Assembly (NCBI GenBank): GCA_002342685.1
Contig: DDQN01000080.1
Coordinates: 1 to 56,148, forward strand
Reading direction: 5' to 3'
DNA from: Vibrio sp. UBA2441
GTDB taxonomy: Bacteria > Pseudomonadota > Gammaproteobacteria > Enterobacterales > Vibrionaceae
DNA: 56,148 nucleotides
In this document: piece by piece, positions 42,379-50,723 of the stretch
Layout of the letters: each line of letters opens with the position of its first letter
How positions within the stretch are numbered: position 1 is the stretch's first letter
The notes under the pieces: model-generated
Seen by the model: only the letters and a program-made list of their open reading frames with translations
Told to the model about the DNA's origin: nothing
Databases searched by the model: none
Position numbers and translations under genes: made by a program

Positions 42379-43872
42379 TCACTTACCCACGTAGGTTTCA
42401 TCGTAACGCTGGTAGTCTTCATGGTTATGCAAATGTTTCGCTGCATATTTTGGTTTGGCCATTTGCTTTAACACTTTTTTGCCCTGTTTAGTTTCCCAGT
42501 GCGGGTGGTCTCTGGTTAACGGCGGCAGGCTGCTTAAAATGTCATCAAAATGTTTACGTGCTTGTGCATGCTCTGGGTTGCCATCTGCCAGTTGGTAGCC
42601 GTGGCCAAAACGGTTATCTCCAGTAAAATAGAAGCGGCCACGGGGCATATCCATCATTGGGTTTACCACTTCAAGCATATACTCTTTGGTACGTACCAGT
42701 TGTGATGCGGCTGCGAAGCCATATATCCAATCACGGTGGGCATCTGTTTTACCACTGTAGAAGGGAACTAAACTTTCTCCATTAAAGGTATGGCCTTCTG
42801 GCACATGGTCCCATGCCTGAGCATAATCGATTAACGTTGGTGTAATATCCGAAGTGTCAGACAGCTCTTGGGTCATGCCGCGCTTTTTAATGCCTGCGCC
42901 AGCGGCAATATGCACCACGTGAGAGCCACGCTCAACTCCACGTGTTTTCGCGGTTACCGCGGTTCCGTTGTCAGATAAGAAGATAATGACCGTGTTGTCT
43001 GCAATACCTAAATCATCCACTTTATCGACTACTTGGCCTACTTTTTGGTCAAGGTATTCAATCAGTGATTTAAACCTTGCGTCACTTTCGCCGGGTATGC
43101 GCTTAACCCCTTTGCCTTTTCCTTGGCCCAACAAGCCCGGCTCACCACGTAGTGGGTTGGTTGGCATACCAGTTCGGGTTCCGTGGGGGGCGACTGTTGG
43201 CCAGTAAGCCAAAAATGGTGTGTCTGATTCAACACTTTTTTCCATGAAATCCATAATAAACTCAGCTTCAATGTCGAGGCTGTAGTCTGAAGGCTTGGTG
43301 TCCATTAATTTGCCGTTTTTAACATAACCGGGGTGCCAGTAACGCGACGTGGTTATTTTGTCTTCCATTAGGCCGGTAAACTTAGGTGACCCGGTAAGCT
43401 TGGCTATTTCATTGGTACTTTCCCATAGCGCATATTCATCAAAGCCTAAAACCTCTTCATAAGGCATTTGTGAGCCCGCGTGCCATTTTCCGGTAATGGC
43501 GGTCGAATAGCCGGCATCCTTCAAGATGCGGCTAAACGAAATATGGTCGCTATAGACGTTCTGCTTAGAATCACCAATCCAGAGTTCATTGTTGTAAACA
43601 CCTGTTTGCTGGGGATACCGGCCTGTCATAACTCCTACTCGAGATGGTGCACATTTTGCCGAGGCGTAAGTGGTTTGAAATGCTACGCCGCGTTGGGCGA
43701 GCATGTCTATGTTAGGTGTATTGGCTGCGCCTTTTTGACCATAAACACTGAACATGTCTGGGCTGACGTCGTCGGCTAAAATAAGCACTATATTTGGGCG
43801 GGCGTCGCTTGCATGGGCGTACGCGCTAAGCATTAACACTGTGCTTGCGAGCACTGTTTTTGTAAAATTCAT
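42379..43872 (-). CDS. Periplasmic sulfatase (arylsulfatase-like)
   Basis: This is a 497-aa exported sulfatase. The signal peptide (ends AYAHA) is followed by LILADDVSPD (metal Asp34 and Asp35) and the formylglycine motif C74-A-P-S-R (KCAPSRVGVMTGRYPQQTGVY). Other blocks: ITGKWHAG, VIIFLSDNGT, and HWETKQGKKVLKQM near the end. Cys-type sulfatases need a formylglycine-generating enzyme or anaerobic maturase; neither gene is in the window. The start has AGGATTAGATA. It is likely a carbohydrate or steroid sulfate hydrolase; the substrate is not assigned. Confidence 0.93.
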   Translation of the reverse strand: MNFTKTVLASTVLMLSAYAHASDARPNIVLILADDVSPDMFSVYGQKGAANTPNIDMLAQRGVAFQTTYASAKCAPSRVGVMTGRYPQQTGVYNNELWIGDSKQNVYSDHISFSRILKDAGYSTAITGKWHAGSQMPYEEVLGFDEYALWESTNEIAKLTGSPKFTGLMEDKITTSRYWHPGYVKNGKLMDTKPSDYSLDIEAEFIMDFMEKSVESDTPFLAYWPTVAPHGTRTGMPTNPLRGEPGLLGQGKGKGVKRIPGESDARFKSLIEYLDQKVGQVVDKVDDLGIADNTVIIFLSDNGTAVTAKTRGVERGSHVVHIAAGAGIKKRGMTQELSDTSDITPTLIDYAQAWDHVPEGHTFNGESLVPFYSGKTDAHRDWIYGFAAASQLVRTKEYMLEVVNPMMDMPRGRFYFTGDNRFGHGYQLADGNPEHAQARKHFDDILSSLPPLTRDHPHWETKQGKKVLKQMAKPKYAAKHLHNHEDYQRYDETYVGK

Positions 43873-44248
43873 TATCTAATCCTTTACCTAAGTATTTACT
43901 CTGGCATATCTTGCGTATCCTTTCGGAAAAAGACAACAAAAGGAAAGGTAAATTAACGCAAAGAGAAAGTGTTCGCAATTAATCGAAGCTTTATTGGTTG
44001 GAAAGTGAGGCTGAAACTATCAAGTTAGGCAGAAAGGCAAAGCATACAAAAGATCTAGGTAAGAAAGGAGGACAAGAAATCAGAACCAGCATTTGATGAG
44101 CATACTAAGACGCATCAAATGCCGGGTAATCAGGCGGTTTTAGTGTGAAAGTTCTTTGTGATTTGTGTATGTATTGCAAGTTATTCTTTAGGTATTAGTG
44201 GTGTTTGCAGCACAATCACAATGATTGTGCCACTTCATCATCCAATGC
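43873..44248. other. 376-bp gap with two palindromes
   Basis: No gene. It holds GCATTTGATG (44089-44098)/CATCAAATGC (44113-44122), extendable to 13 bp with one mismatch, and GCACAATCA (44210-44218)/TGATTGTGC (44222-44230) just beyond the gutQ-like stop. The second may be the terminator of the leftward gutQ-like gene. Confidence 0.5.
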
Positions 44249-45226
44249 TCAGTAGATACCCGCTTTATGAATGGAATTGAGATTGATCACGCCACAAAAT
44301 GCCATTGATGAGTTCAATACGGGAAGGGCAGTGATGGACTTTTCCTGCATTATGTCTAGTGCGGAACTGCATAGGTCTTGCTCTTGAACGCTAATGAATT
44401 CGGTATTCATGACCTGTTTCATAGAAGTATTCATTTCATGGCCTGTATGTAAAGCGCGGCGGAGATCTCCGTCGGTAAAAACACCCACTATGGTGGAATC
44501 CTCCATGACAGCAATAAGACCAAAGCCGGTCTGACACATAATGCTGATCGCGTCTATTAACCTTGTGTCTGTATTACAAAAAGCGCTCTGATTCGTTTCT
44601 TCAACAAGTTGACTGACTTTCAAAAGCAGGCGATTACCCAGTGAGCCGGCGGGATGTGAAAGAGCAAAATCATGTTTGTTAAATCCCCGGATTGTCATTA
44701 CGGTCAGCGCCAGAGCATCGCCAAGCACCAGAGTATTGACGGCACTGGAGCTTGGGGCCAATCCAAGCGGACAGGCTTCTTCGTCAGCGGCAATACACAA
44801 AACGTGTGTACTATTCCGTGCTAGATAACTGTGAGTATCTCCCGTTACGGCAACCACTACGATGGGTTTTAGCTTTAATGCTGGCAGCATGATTTTCAGT
44901 TCGCTGGCTTCTCCTGAGTTAGAAATAAGCAATATTAAATCATCCTCTCCTACCATTCCCAAGTCGCCATGTAGCGCTTCCGCCAGATGAATAAAGAACG
45001 AAGGAGTACCTGTAGAGGCTAAGGTCGCTGCTATTTTTTTGCCGATATGTCCGGACTTACCGATTCCTGAAACAACGACCTTTCCTTTACATTGCACGAT
45101 ATCCCGACAAGCCTGAGTAAAGTCTTTATCTATATGAGTGATAAGCCTGCTGGCTTGCTCGAGTTCCTTGTTGATTACACCAATGGCGATGTTTCGAATA
45201 TCTTCCTCGTTTTTATCGGAATCCAT
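44249..45226 (-). CDS. gutQ: KpsF/GutQ-type D-arabinose 5-phosphate isomerase with CBS domains
   Basis: The 325-aa enzyme interconverts ribulose 5-phosphate and arabinose 5-phosphate. An N-terminal SIS domain (about 35-165; VVSGIGKSGHIGKKIAATLASTGTPSFFIH, ISNSGEASELK) is followed by two CBS repeats (about 205-325). In E. coli gutQ is the last gene of the sorbitol operon; here it is divergent from srlA, across a shared control region. The ATG follows GAGAACTGAATT. It could equally be called kdsD/kpsF on sequence, but context favours the sorbitol role. Confidence 0.9.
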   Translation of the reverse strand: MDSDKNEEDIRNIAIGVINKELEQASRLITHIDKDFTQACRDIVQCKGKVVVSGIGKSGHIGKKIAATLASTGTPSFFIHLAEALHGDLGMVGEDDLILLISNSGEASELKIMLPALKLKPIVVVAVTGDTHSYLARNSTHVLCIAADEEACPLGLAPSSSAVNTLVLGDALALTVMTIRGFNKHDFALSHPAGSLGNRLLLKVSQLVEETNQSAFCNTDTRLIDAISIMCQTGFGLIAVMEDSTIVGVFTDGDLRRALHTGHEMNTSMKQVMNTEFISVQEQDLCSSALDIMQEKSITALPVLNSSMAFCGVINLNSIHKAGIY

Positions 45227-45302
45227 AATTCAGTTCTCATTTGATAAGTGGCAATGATACGTGATAGTCACATAGTGAAAGTCATTCTATTGTCATTTGA
45301 TT

Positions 45303-45328
45303 AAAATGAAAATAATAATTTTCATTTT
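45303..45328. promoter_or_regulatory. Palindromic operator-like site between gutQ and srlA
   Basis: AAAATGAAAAT (45303-45313) and ATTTTCATTTT (45318-45328) are perfect inverted repeats around AATA, in the 565-bp divergent gap (45227-45791, otherwise gene-free). It could bind the DeoR-type SrlR; related ATGAAAGC motifs occur at 45658, 49167 and 50090. Confidence 0.5.
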
Positions 45329-45717
45329 GTAGTGGTTTAAATAGTCAATGAGTGAGCAATAATCGATTGAAAATGAAGAAGAACTGTTCGTTTTCGTTGC
45401 TTCCTGTACCGGTTATATCGATGATACGTAGAGCTCAGCCATTGTTGTTATTTGAAATTGTTGCTTCTACGCCATGTTCCATTTCTAAAAAATTATATAA
45501 TTACAATGACTTGAAAGTCTTTTGGTCGTCTTTGTATATTTTCAGTGACAACTTTTAGGCCCTGATTGGAATTTAGAAGAAAAAATATGAACAAACTTTA
45601 TCGCTATTTTTGGCATATTCACCCTGAATTAATTCCTATTTTTCATCTTGTTACAATGAAAGCTAAATTGTCAATTGACACTAACCTGAAAGTGTTTGCT
45701 ATCATTGTGATAATTAT

Positions 45718-45733
45718 TGTGAAAGAGATCACT
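45718..45733 (+). promoter_or_regulatory. CRP-like site upstream of first srlA
   Basis: TGTGA-AAGAGA-TCACT matches the CRP consensus TGTGA-N6-TCACA at nine of ten positions and lies 59 bp before the srlA ATG. It implies catabolite control of the sorbitol operon. Confidence 0.7.
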
Positions 45734-45791
45734 TTCAGTTTGAAAATGATCGTGCATAATGCGACCTCCAAACAACGACGAGGTGAAATAC

Positions 45792-46340
45792 ATGGAAACT
45801 ATAATTTTTGGAGCGGAATGGTTCATTGGACTATTCCAAAAAGGTGGGGAAGTGATGCTTGGCATGATGTCAGGGATACTACCCTTACTGATCGCACTAT
45901 TGTGTGCAATGAACGCACTGATAGCTTTTGTCGGAGAACATCGTGTTGAAAAATTGGCAGGGAAATGCGCTAACAACCCGGTATCTCGTTATCTTATCCT
46001 TCCGGTGGTAGGTACATTCATCTTCTGTAACCCTATGACTCTATCACTTGGTAAGTTTTTGCCGGAATGTTACAAGCCAAGTTATTACGCGGCTGGTTCA
46101 TATTCCTGTCACTCTCTTAACGGTTTGTTTCCACACGTAAACCCGGGCGAACTGTTTGTTTATCTTGGTATCGCGAGTGGCCTTACGACGTTAGGCCTGC
46201 CTTTGGCTCCACTAGCTGTCTCTTATTTACTTGTTGGCGCTGTCTCTAATTTCTTCCGTGGTTGGGTAACTGACTTCACCACCATGATGGTAGAGAAGCA
46301 GCAAGGTATCACTCTAGAACGTGACGTTAAGTTCGGCTAA
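45792..46340 (+). CDS. srlA: PTS glucitol/sorbitol-specific EIIC, copy 1
   Basis: The 182-aa membrane subunit opens ETIIFGAEWFIGLFQKGGEV and contains NNPVSRYLILPVVGTFIFCNPMTLSLGKFLPE and SCHSLNGLFPHVNPGELFVYLG, all strongly conserved in SrlA. Together with SrlE and SrlB it imports and phosphorylates sorbitol. The ATG at 45792 has GAGG upstream; the longer reading from 45759 is not used. srlE starts 11 bp later. Confidence 0.95.
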   Translation: METIIFGAEWFIGLFQKGGEVMLGMMSGILPLLIALLCAMNALIAFVGEHRVEKLAGKCANNPVSRYLILPVVGTFIFCNPMTLSLGKFLPECYKPSYYAAGSYSCHSLNGLFPHVNPGELFVYLGIASGLTTLGLPLAPLAVSYLLVGAVSNFFRGWVTDFTTMMVEKQQGITLERDVKFG

Positions 46341-46351
46341 TTGGAGGAATT

Positions 46352-47356
46352 ATGACTAAGACACTTAAAGTACGTGCAGGTAAAGGCGGTTGGGGTAAGG
46401 AACTGACCATCGATTTCCCTAAAGGCAAAAAGATTATGTACATGGTGGGAGGAACACGCCCACCAGTAGTAGACCTTCTTGTCGAGCTTACCGGGCTGGA
46501 AGCGGTTGATGGATTTGCTGAAGGTTGCGAGTACACAGACATGGCGTGTGCGGTTATTGATTGTGGTGGTTCGATGCGCTGTGGGCTTTATCCGAAAAAT
46601 AACGTTCCAACCCTGAATGTTATGCCGACAGGAAAATCTGGAGTAATGGCCAAGTACATTAACGAAAGTAACTATGTTTCTAATGTAGATTCAAGTTGCA
46701 TAAGCGTAGCGGGTGCCGGAGAAACAGCACCAGTATATGCGCAAGAAATTTCAATTGATGCTGGAGGAGCGGCAGTTATGTCAGGCGATGGAATAATCGA
46801 CACAAATAAAAAATTAACAGAACAGTCAGACGGTATGTTGGCTCGTATCGGCATGGCTATGGGTAACGTCATGGCGACCTTTTTCCAGGCAGGTCGAGAC
46901 ACGATTGATACGGTAATTTCAACCATTATTCCGTTTATGGCCTTTGTATCTATGCTGATAGGCGTGATTTTGGCGAGTGGTATCGGTGATGCGATTGCAC
47001 ACGTTTTGGTTCCGCTGGCTACCAACCCTGTTGGCCTTATTACACTGGCTCTTATCTGTTCATTCCCGTTTTTATCACCTTTCTTAGGCCCGGGAGCGGT
47101 AATTGCACAGGTTATTGGTGTTCTTATCGGTACTCAGATTGGCTTGGGTAATATACCTCCGCACCTGGCATTACCAGCGTTATTTGCTATCAATGCTCAG
47201 GCAGCATGTGACTTCATTCCCGTTGGTTTAGGTCTGGCTGAAGCGAAACCAGAAACTGTCCGAGTTGGTGTTCCTTCCGTGCTTTATGGACGTTTTCTAA
47301 CAGGTGCACCAACAGTGTTATTGGCATGGTTTGCATCAATGTTTATTTATAACTAA
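46352..47356 (+). CDS. srlE: PTS glucitol/sorbitol-specific EIIB, copy 1
   Basis: The 334-aa EIIB has a cytosolic N-terminal domain with the phosphorylated Cys in MRCGLYPKNNVPTLNV (Cys77) and a C-terminal membrane portion (from about residue 165; VISTIIPFMAFVSMLIGVILASGIGD, FPFLSPFLGPGAVIAQVIGVLIG). The start has GGAGGAATT, the strongest ribosome site of the operon. It is 63% or more similar by eye to copy 2, with an acidic hinge (about residues 125-150) as the main difference. Confidence 0.95.
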   Translation: MTKTLKVRAGKGGWGKELTIDFPKGKKIMYMVGGTRPPVVDLLVELTGLEAVDGFAEGCEYTDMACAVIDCGGSMRCGLYPKNNVPTLNVMPTGKSGVMAKYINESNYVSNVDSSCISVAGAGETAPVYAQEISIDAGGAAVMSGDGIIDTNKKLTEQSDGMLARIGMAMGNVMATFFQAGRDTIDTVISTIIPFMAFVSMLIGVILASGIGDAIAHVLVPLATNPVGLITLALICSFPFLSPFLGPGAVIAQVIGVLIGTQIGLGNIPPHLALPALFAINAQAACDFIPVGLGLAEAKPETVRVGVPSVLYGRFLTGAPTVLLAWFASMFIYN

Positions 47357-47366
47357 GGGTAAGAAA

Positions 47367-47723
47367 ATGAGTTTGTACAATGTTGAGATTATCAAAGTGG
47401 GTGAATGTGCAGCAGAAGCGCTCAGTGATGACATGTTAATTTTGTTTAACGATTCGGTTCCTTCTGACGCCGCAGAGTACTGCTTTGTTCATAATCACGA
47501 CGCACTAAAAGGTGACATTGTCGTAGGTGGAAATGTGGTTATTGATGGTTCTGCTTACCCAGTTACCGCTGTCGGTGATGCTGTGAACCAGAACTTAGGC
47601 AACCTCGGCCATATCACGTTACGGTTTGACGGCGCGGAAAACGCAGATTTTGTTGGCAGTCTGCACCTTTCAGGAAGACAACCTCAGACACTAAAAGTAG
47701 GTTCAACCTTTACATTTAATTAA
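47367..47723 (+). CDS. srlB: PTS glucitol/sorbitol-specific EIIA, copy 1
   Basis: This is a 118-aa EIIA with active His42 in YCFVHNHDALKG, phosphorylated by HPr and passing phosphate to SrlE. The GDAVNQNLGNLGHITLRFDGA block is typical. The ATG at 47367 (AAGGGTAAGAAA upstream) is chosen over a longer frame from 47304. A hairpin follows, then srlD. Confidence 0.95.
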   Translation: MSLYNVEIIKVGECAAEALSDDMLILFNDSVPSDAAEYCFVHNHDALKGDIVVGGNVVIDGSAYPVTAVGDAVNQNLGNLGHITLRFDGAENADFVGSLHLSGRQPQTLKVGSTFTFN

Positions 47724-47730
47724 TTTATAA

Positions 47731-47760
47731 GGGGCTTTCGCACCTTGCGAGCCCCGATTT
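47731..47760 (+). terminator. Hairpin between srlB and srlD
   Basis: GGGGCT (47731-47736) pairs with AGCCCC (47750-47755), with CGC/GCG inside, followed by GATTTTT. It lies inside the operon and may reduce srlD expression relative to the PTS genes. Confidence 0.6.
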
Positions 47761-47777
47761 TTGTGGGAGATGTTGTT

Positions 47778-48554
47778 ATGAAAACAGTTGTGGTGATCGG
47801 TGGCGGTCAAACACTGGGTGAATATATTTGTGAAGGATTTGCTGACGATGGTTATAAAGTCGGTGTGGCAGATCTAAATGGTGCAAACGCAGCAAAGGTT
47901 GCGGATAAGATTAACACCACTCATGGCGCTGAACTAGCGGTTGGATTAGAAGTAAATGCCCTTGACGAAGAAAGTGTGAAAGCATGTTTTGAGGCGATTA
48001 ATGCGCAGTTGGGTAGTATCGATATATTGGTTTATAGCGCTGGAGTTGCCAAGGCAGCGAAAATAACGGAGTTCAGCCTGGATGACTTTAACTTTAATGT
48101 AGGCGTGAACCTTAATGGTTATTTTTTGTGTGCACGTGAGGCTGCGCGTTACATGGTGGCACAAGGTTCTGGTGGACGAATCCTTCAGATCAACAGCAAG
48201 TCTGGTAAAGTTGGTAGCAAGCATAACGCAGGTTATAGTTCGGCGAAGTTTGCCGGTGTAGGCCTTACTCAGTCTATTGCGCTGGACTTAGCGGACGACA
48301 ATATCACGGTCAACAGTCTTATGCTGGGTAACTTGTTAGAATCACCGATGTTTCAGAGCTTGATACCACAGTATGCGCAAAAATTGGGACTGCCGGAGGA
48401 TCAGGTAATGGGACACTACATTGATAAAGTGCCTCTAAAAGCGGGCTGCGGTTATGACGATGTTCTTAACGTACTTAAGTTTTACTCTGGTGAGGGAGCA
48501 AAATATTGTACAGGTCAGTCAATTAATATTACCGGTGGTCAGGTAATGTTTTAA
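47778..48554 (+). CDS. srlD: Sorbitol-6-phosphate 2-dehydrogenase (SDR)
   Basis: This 258-aa SDR oxidises sorbitol 6-phosphate to fructose 6-phosphate. NAD-binding GGGQTLGEYICEGF, acidic VADLNG, NSKSGKVGSKHNAGYSSAKFAGVGL (Ser, Tyr and Lys of the catalytic set) and the C-terminal INITGGQVMF match SrlD. GGGAG precedes the ATG at 47778. A terminator follows at 48562. Confidence 0.95.
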   Translation: MKTVVVIGGGQTLGEYICEGFADDGYKVGVADLNGANAAKVADKINTTHGAELAVGLEVNALDEESVKACFEAINAQLGSIDILVYSAGVAKAAKITEFSLDDFNFNVGVNLNGYFLCAREAARYMVAQGSGGRILQINSKSGKVGSKHNAGYSSAKFAGVGLTQSIALDLADDNITVNSLMLGNLLESPMFQSLIPQYAQKLGLPEDQVMGHYIDKVPLKAGCGYDDVLNVLKFYSGEGAKYCTGQSINITGGQVMF

Positions 48555-48561
48555 TCTGTTG

Positions 48562-48584
48562 GGGCTGTTGCAGCCCCTTTTTTC
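48562..48584 (+). terminator. Terminator after srlD
   Basis: GGGGCTG (48562-48568) and CAGCCCC (48572-48578) form a perfect stem followed by TTTTTT. Confidence 0.85.
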
Positions 48585-48598
48585 TTTGGGTGGCAGAT

Positions 48599-48700
48599 AT
48601 GAATGAGCTAATTACCGCTGTTGTCATTATAGGTATGAGCTGGGCGACGAAAAAATTTCTTGAATATATGAAGCGTAAAGCATTTAAAAAAGAGCAATGA
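48599..48700 (+). CDS. 33-codon small membrane protein ORF
   Basis: An ATG-to-TGA frame of 33 codons follows a GGGTGG site. The product has a hydrophobic N-terminal helix (ITAVVIIGMSW) and a Lys-rich C-terminus (KKFLEYMKRKAFKKEQ), the pattern of small single-pass membrane proteins. It sits between the srlD terminator and gutM on the same strand. Not recognised; might be a SrlM/transport modulator or only a leader peptide. Confidence 0.5.
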   Translation: MNELITAVVIIGMSWATKKFLEYMKRKAFKKEQ

Positions 48701-48795
48701 ATTAACGAATCAATACACCAACGAAAATAGTAGCCAGAGCGGTAGGTGTTGATAGTAAAATTGGCATTAATATTCTTAATAATTTGAGGTGAAGT

Positions 48796-49146
48796 ATGGA
48801 TTCAATAACCATGTTTATTACTGTTGCGATAGTGGCATGGGCTGGGCAAATTGGGCTGACTTTTTTTCAGATCCGTGCATTTAATCGCATGCTTCAGGAG
48901 CTGGCAAAAAAAGGAGAAGTAAAGATTGGACGAACCAGTAGTCGCTGGAAGGCGAGAACTATCGTGGTGTTGGTTGAAGATAATGAAAAAAATATTGTAG
49001 ATGCCAAAGTTTTTAAAGGGATGACAGTATTCGCGCGTCCCAAACCATTGCCTTGTCTGATCGGTGAAAAACATCCGTTCAATACAGACACTATTCAGAG
49101 TCTGGATAAAGGTATTCAAGAGGCGTTAATTGTCGCTTTTTCATAG
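48796..49146 (+). CDS. gutM: Glucitol operon activator protein
   Basis: The 116-aa protein has one N-terminal TM segment (ITMFITVAIVAWAGQIGLTFFQ) and a cytosolic domain with QELAKKGEVKIGRTSSRWKARTIVVLVEDNE, matching GutM/SrlM, an activator of the sorbitol operon in E. coli. It lies 82 bp before srlR as in enterics. The ATG follows GAGGTGAAGT. Confidence 0.9.
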   Translation: MDSITMFITVAIVAWAGQIGLTFFQIRAFNRMLQELAKKGEVKIGRTSSRWKARTIVVLVEDNEKNIVDAKVFKGMTVFARPKPLPCLIGEKHPFNTDTIQSLDKGIQEALIVAFS

Positions 49147-49228
49147 TAAATGATTATCTCTTTCAAAATGAAAGCTAAATCTATATCATTGAAAGAATTG
49201 ATGACTTAACAGTGGGGATCGTACAGCA

Positions 49229-49999
49229 ATGAATATTGATGACAGAAGAAGTGAACTGGTTGCTTATCTAAAAGAAAATGGAAAAACAGCGGTGAATGAT
49301 CTCGCTGAAATTTTTGAGACATCTGGAGCAACTATTCGTAGTGATTTGCGGCTACTTGAGCAGGAAGGAAGTGTGGTAAGGCGTTATGGTAGTGCTGAAG
49401 CCTGTTTACCTGCGGCCGTCACATCAGCTGATATTGCGATGAACGAAAAGAAGACACTTAATCTGGATAAAAAAATCCGAATTGCCAAAAAAGCGGCAGA
49501 GTTAGTTAATGACGGTGATTCAATCACTCTGGACTGTGGCAGTACAACTTTACAGATGATCCCTGAACTGGATAAAGTGATGTCATTGACCTTAATGACT
49601 AACAGTCTGGATATCGTCAATGCGATGGCCGATTTGGATTCAGATCATACTGTTATAATGCCTGGTGGAACATTCAGAAAAAAATCGGCTTCGTTTCATG
49701 GCCGCTTAGCTGAGAATGCATTTAGTCACTTTTCTCTAGATAAATTATTTATTGGTGCTGATGGGTTTGACGTAGTTCATGGGTGTACTACCTATAATGA
49801 AGCGTACCGGGTCAGCGAAGCGATGTGTCAATCGGCAAATCAAATTATAGTCGTACTCGACTCATCAAAATTTGGCCGTAGAAGTCCAAATGTCGTCGTC
49901 CCAATTGAAAAAATTGATGCCGTAGTGACCGACACAGATTTGACTCAGAAAGATCATGATGCCCTGGTAGAAAGTGGGATTACAGTGTATCTGGTGTAA
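49229..49999 (+). CDS. srlR: DeoR-family sorbitol operon repressor
   Basis: The 256-aa repressor has an N-terminal HTH (DDRRSELVAYLKENGKTAVNDLAEIFETSGATIRSDLRLLEQEG) and a DeoR sugar-phosphate domain (DSITLDCGSTTLQMIPEL, MTNSLDIVNAM, LFIGADGFDVVHGCTTYNEAYRVSEAM). It would repress in the absence of the sugar phosphate. The ATG lies after GTGGGGATC. The motif AAAATGAAAGCTAAAT lies 62 bp upstream and is a candidate operator. Confidence 0.93.
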   Translation: MNIDDRRSELVAYLKENGKTAVNDLAEIFETSGATIRSDLRLLEQEGSVVRRYGSAEACLPAAVTSADIAMNEKKTLNLDKKIRIAKKAAELVNDGDSITLDCGSTTLQMIPELDKVMSLTLMTNSLDIVNAMADLDSDHTVIMPGGTFRKKSASFHGRLAENAFSHFSLDKLFIGADGFDVVHGCTTYNEAYRVSEAMCQSANQIIVVLDSSKFGRRSPNVVVPIEKIDAVVTDTDLTQKDHDALVESGITVYLV

Positions 50000-50070
50000 C
50001 GTCGCATAAGTAAAAGACGTTTAATCCAAACGATATGCTTTTATTGTGCTTTTAGTTTGAATGCCACTTT

Positions 50071-50086
50071 GGTGATTGTAGTCACA
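50071..50086 (+). promoter_or_regulatory. CRP-like site upstream of second srlA
   Basis: GGTGA-TTGTAG-TCACA has nine of ten CRP consensus positions, followed immediately by CAATGAAAGC, the same word as near srlA copy 1. The second transporter set therefore has its own catabolite-control signals. Confidence 0.6.
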
Positions 50087-50162
50087 CAATGAAAGCGTTT
50101 TACTTTTAAAATTATCATTGTGGTTAACAATGATAGCAATCTTCTTTTATTGTTGTGATTTT

Positions 50163-50720
50163 ATGGAATCTGTAATATTTGGTGCAGAGTGGTTTTTGAG
50201 TCTGTTTGAAAAAGGTGGTGAGGTTTTAGCTGGTATGGTATCGGGGATACTGCCTGTCTTAGTCTGTTTATTAGTCGCAATGAACTCCCTTATCCGCTTT
50301 ATAGGCCAGCACCGAATCGAAAAATTTGCCGCTAAATGCGCTAGCAACCCTGTTTCCCGTTATCTCGTTTTGCCTTTTATAGGTACGTTTGTTTTTTGTA
50401 ACCCAATGACGCTCAGCTTAGGTAAGTTTTTGCCAGAGCGTTATAAGCCTTCCTATTATGCTTCGGCTTCTTATAGTTGCCATTCTATGAACGGCATGTT
50501 TCCTCATGTTAATCCTGGCGAGCTCTTTATTTATCTTGGTATTGCTAATGGAATCACACAGCTTGGCTTACCGTTAGCCCCTTTGGCGATCAGCTATTTA
50601 TTAGTTGGCTTGGTGACCAACTTTTTCCGAGGCTGGATGACTGATATGACGACTGCTTTAATTTGCAAACAGCAGGGAAAAACTCTGCCAGATACTGTTA
50701 ATTTTTCTGAGAAGGGCTAG
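50163..50720 (+). CDS. srlA: PTS glucitol/sorbitol-specific EIIC, copy 2
   Basis: The 185-aa protein is a close paralogue of the product of 45792-46340: ESVIFGAEWFLSLFEKGGEV, SNPVSRYLVLPFIGTFVFCNPMTLSLGKFLPE, SCHSMNGMFPHVNPGELFIYLG. The ATG at 50163 gives the family length; no good ribosome site precedes it (TTG 50118 is an unlikely alternative). Leads the second A-E-B transporter. Confidence 0.93.
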   Translation: MESVIFGAEWFLSLFEKGGEVLAGMVSGILPVLVCLLVAMNSLIRFIGQHRIEKFAAKCASNPVSRYLVLPFIGTFVFCNPMTLSLGKFLPERYKPSYYASASYSCHSMNGMFPHVNPGELFIYLGIANGITQLGLPLAPLAISYLLVGLVTNFFRGWMTDMTTALICKQQGKTLPDTVNFSEKG

Positions 50721-50723
50721 TTT

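Noticed and set aside
42379..43872. Sulfatase as part of a polysaccharide utilisation locus
   Set aside because: No SusC/D, glycoside hydrolase or sulfatase-maturase genes are adjacent; neighbours are a phosphatase and a sugar-phosphate isomerase.
45352..45558. 68-codon frame in the gutQ-srlA gap
   Set aside because: Low-complexity, no ribosome site, lies in a regulatory region.
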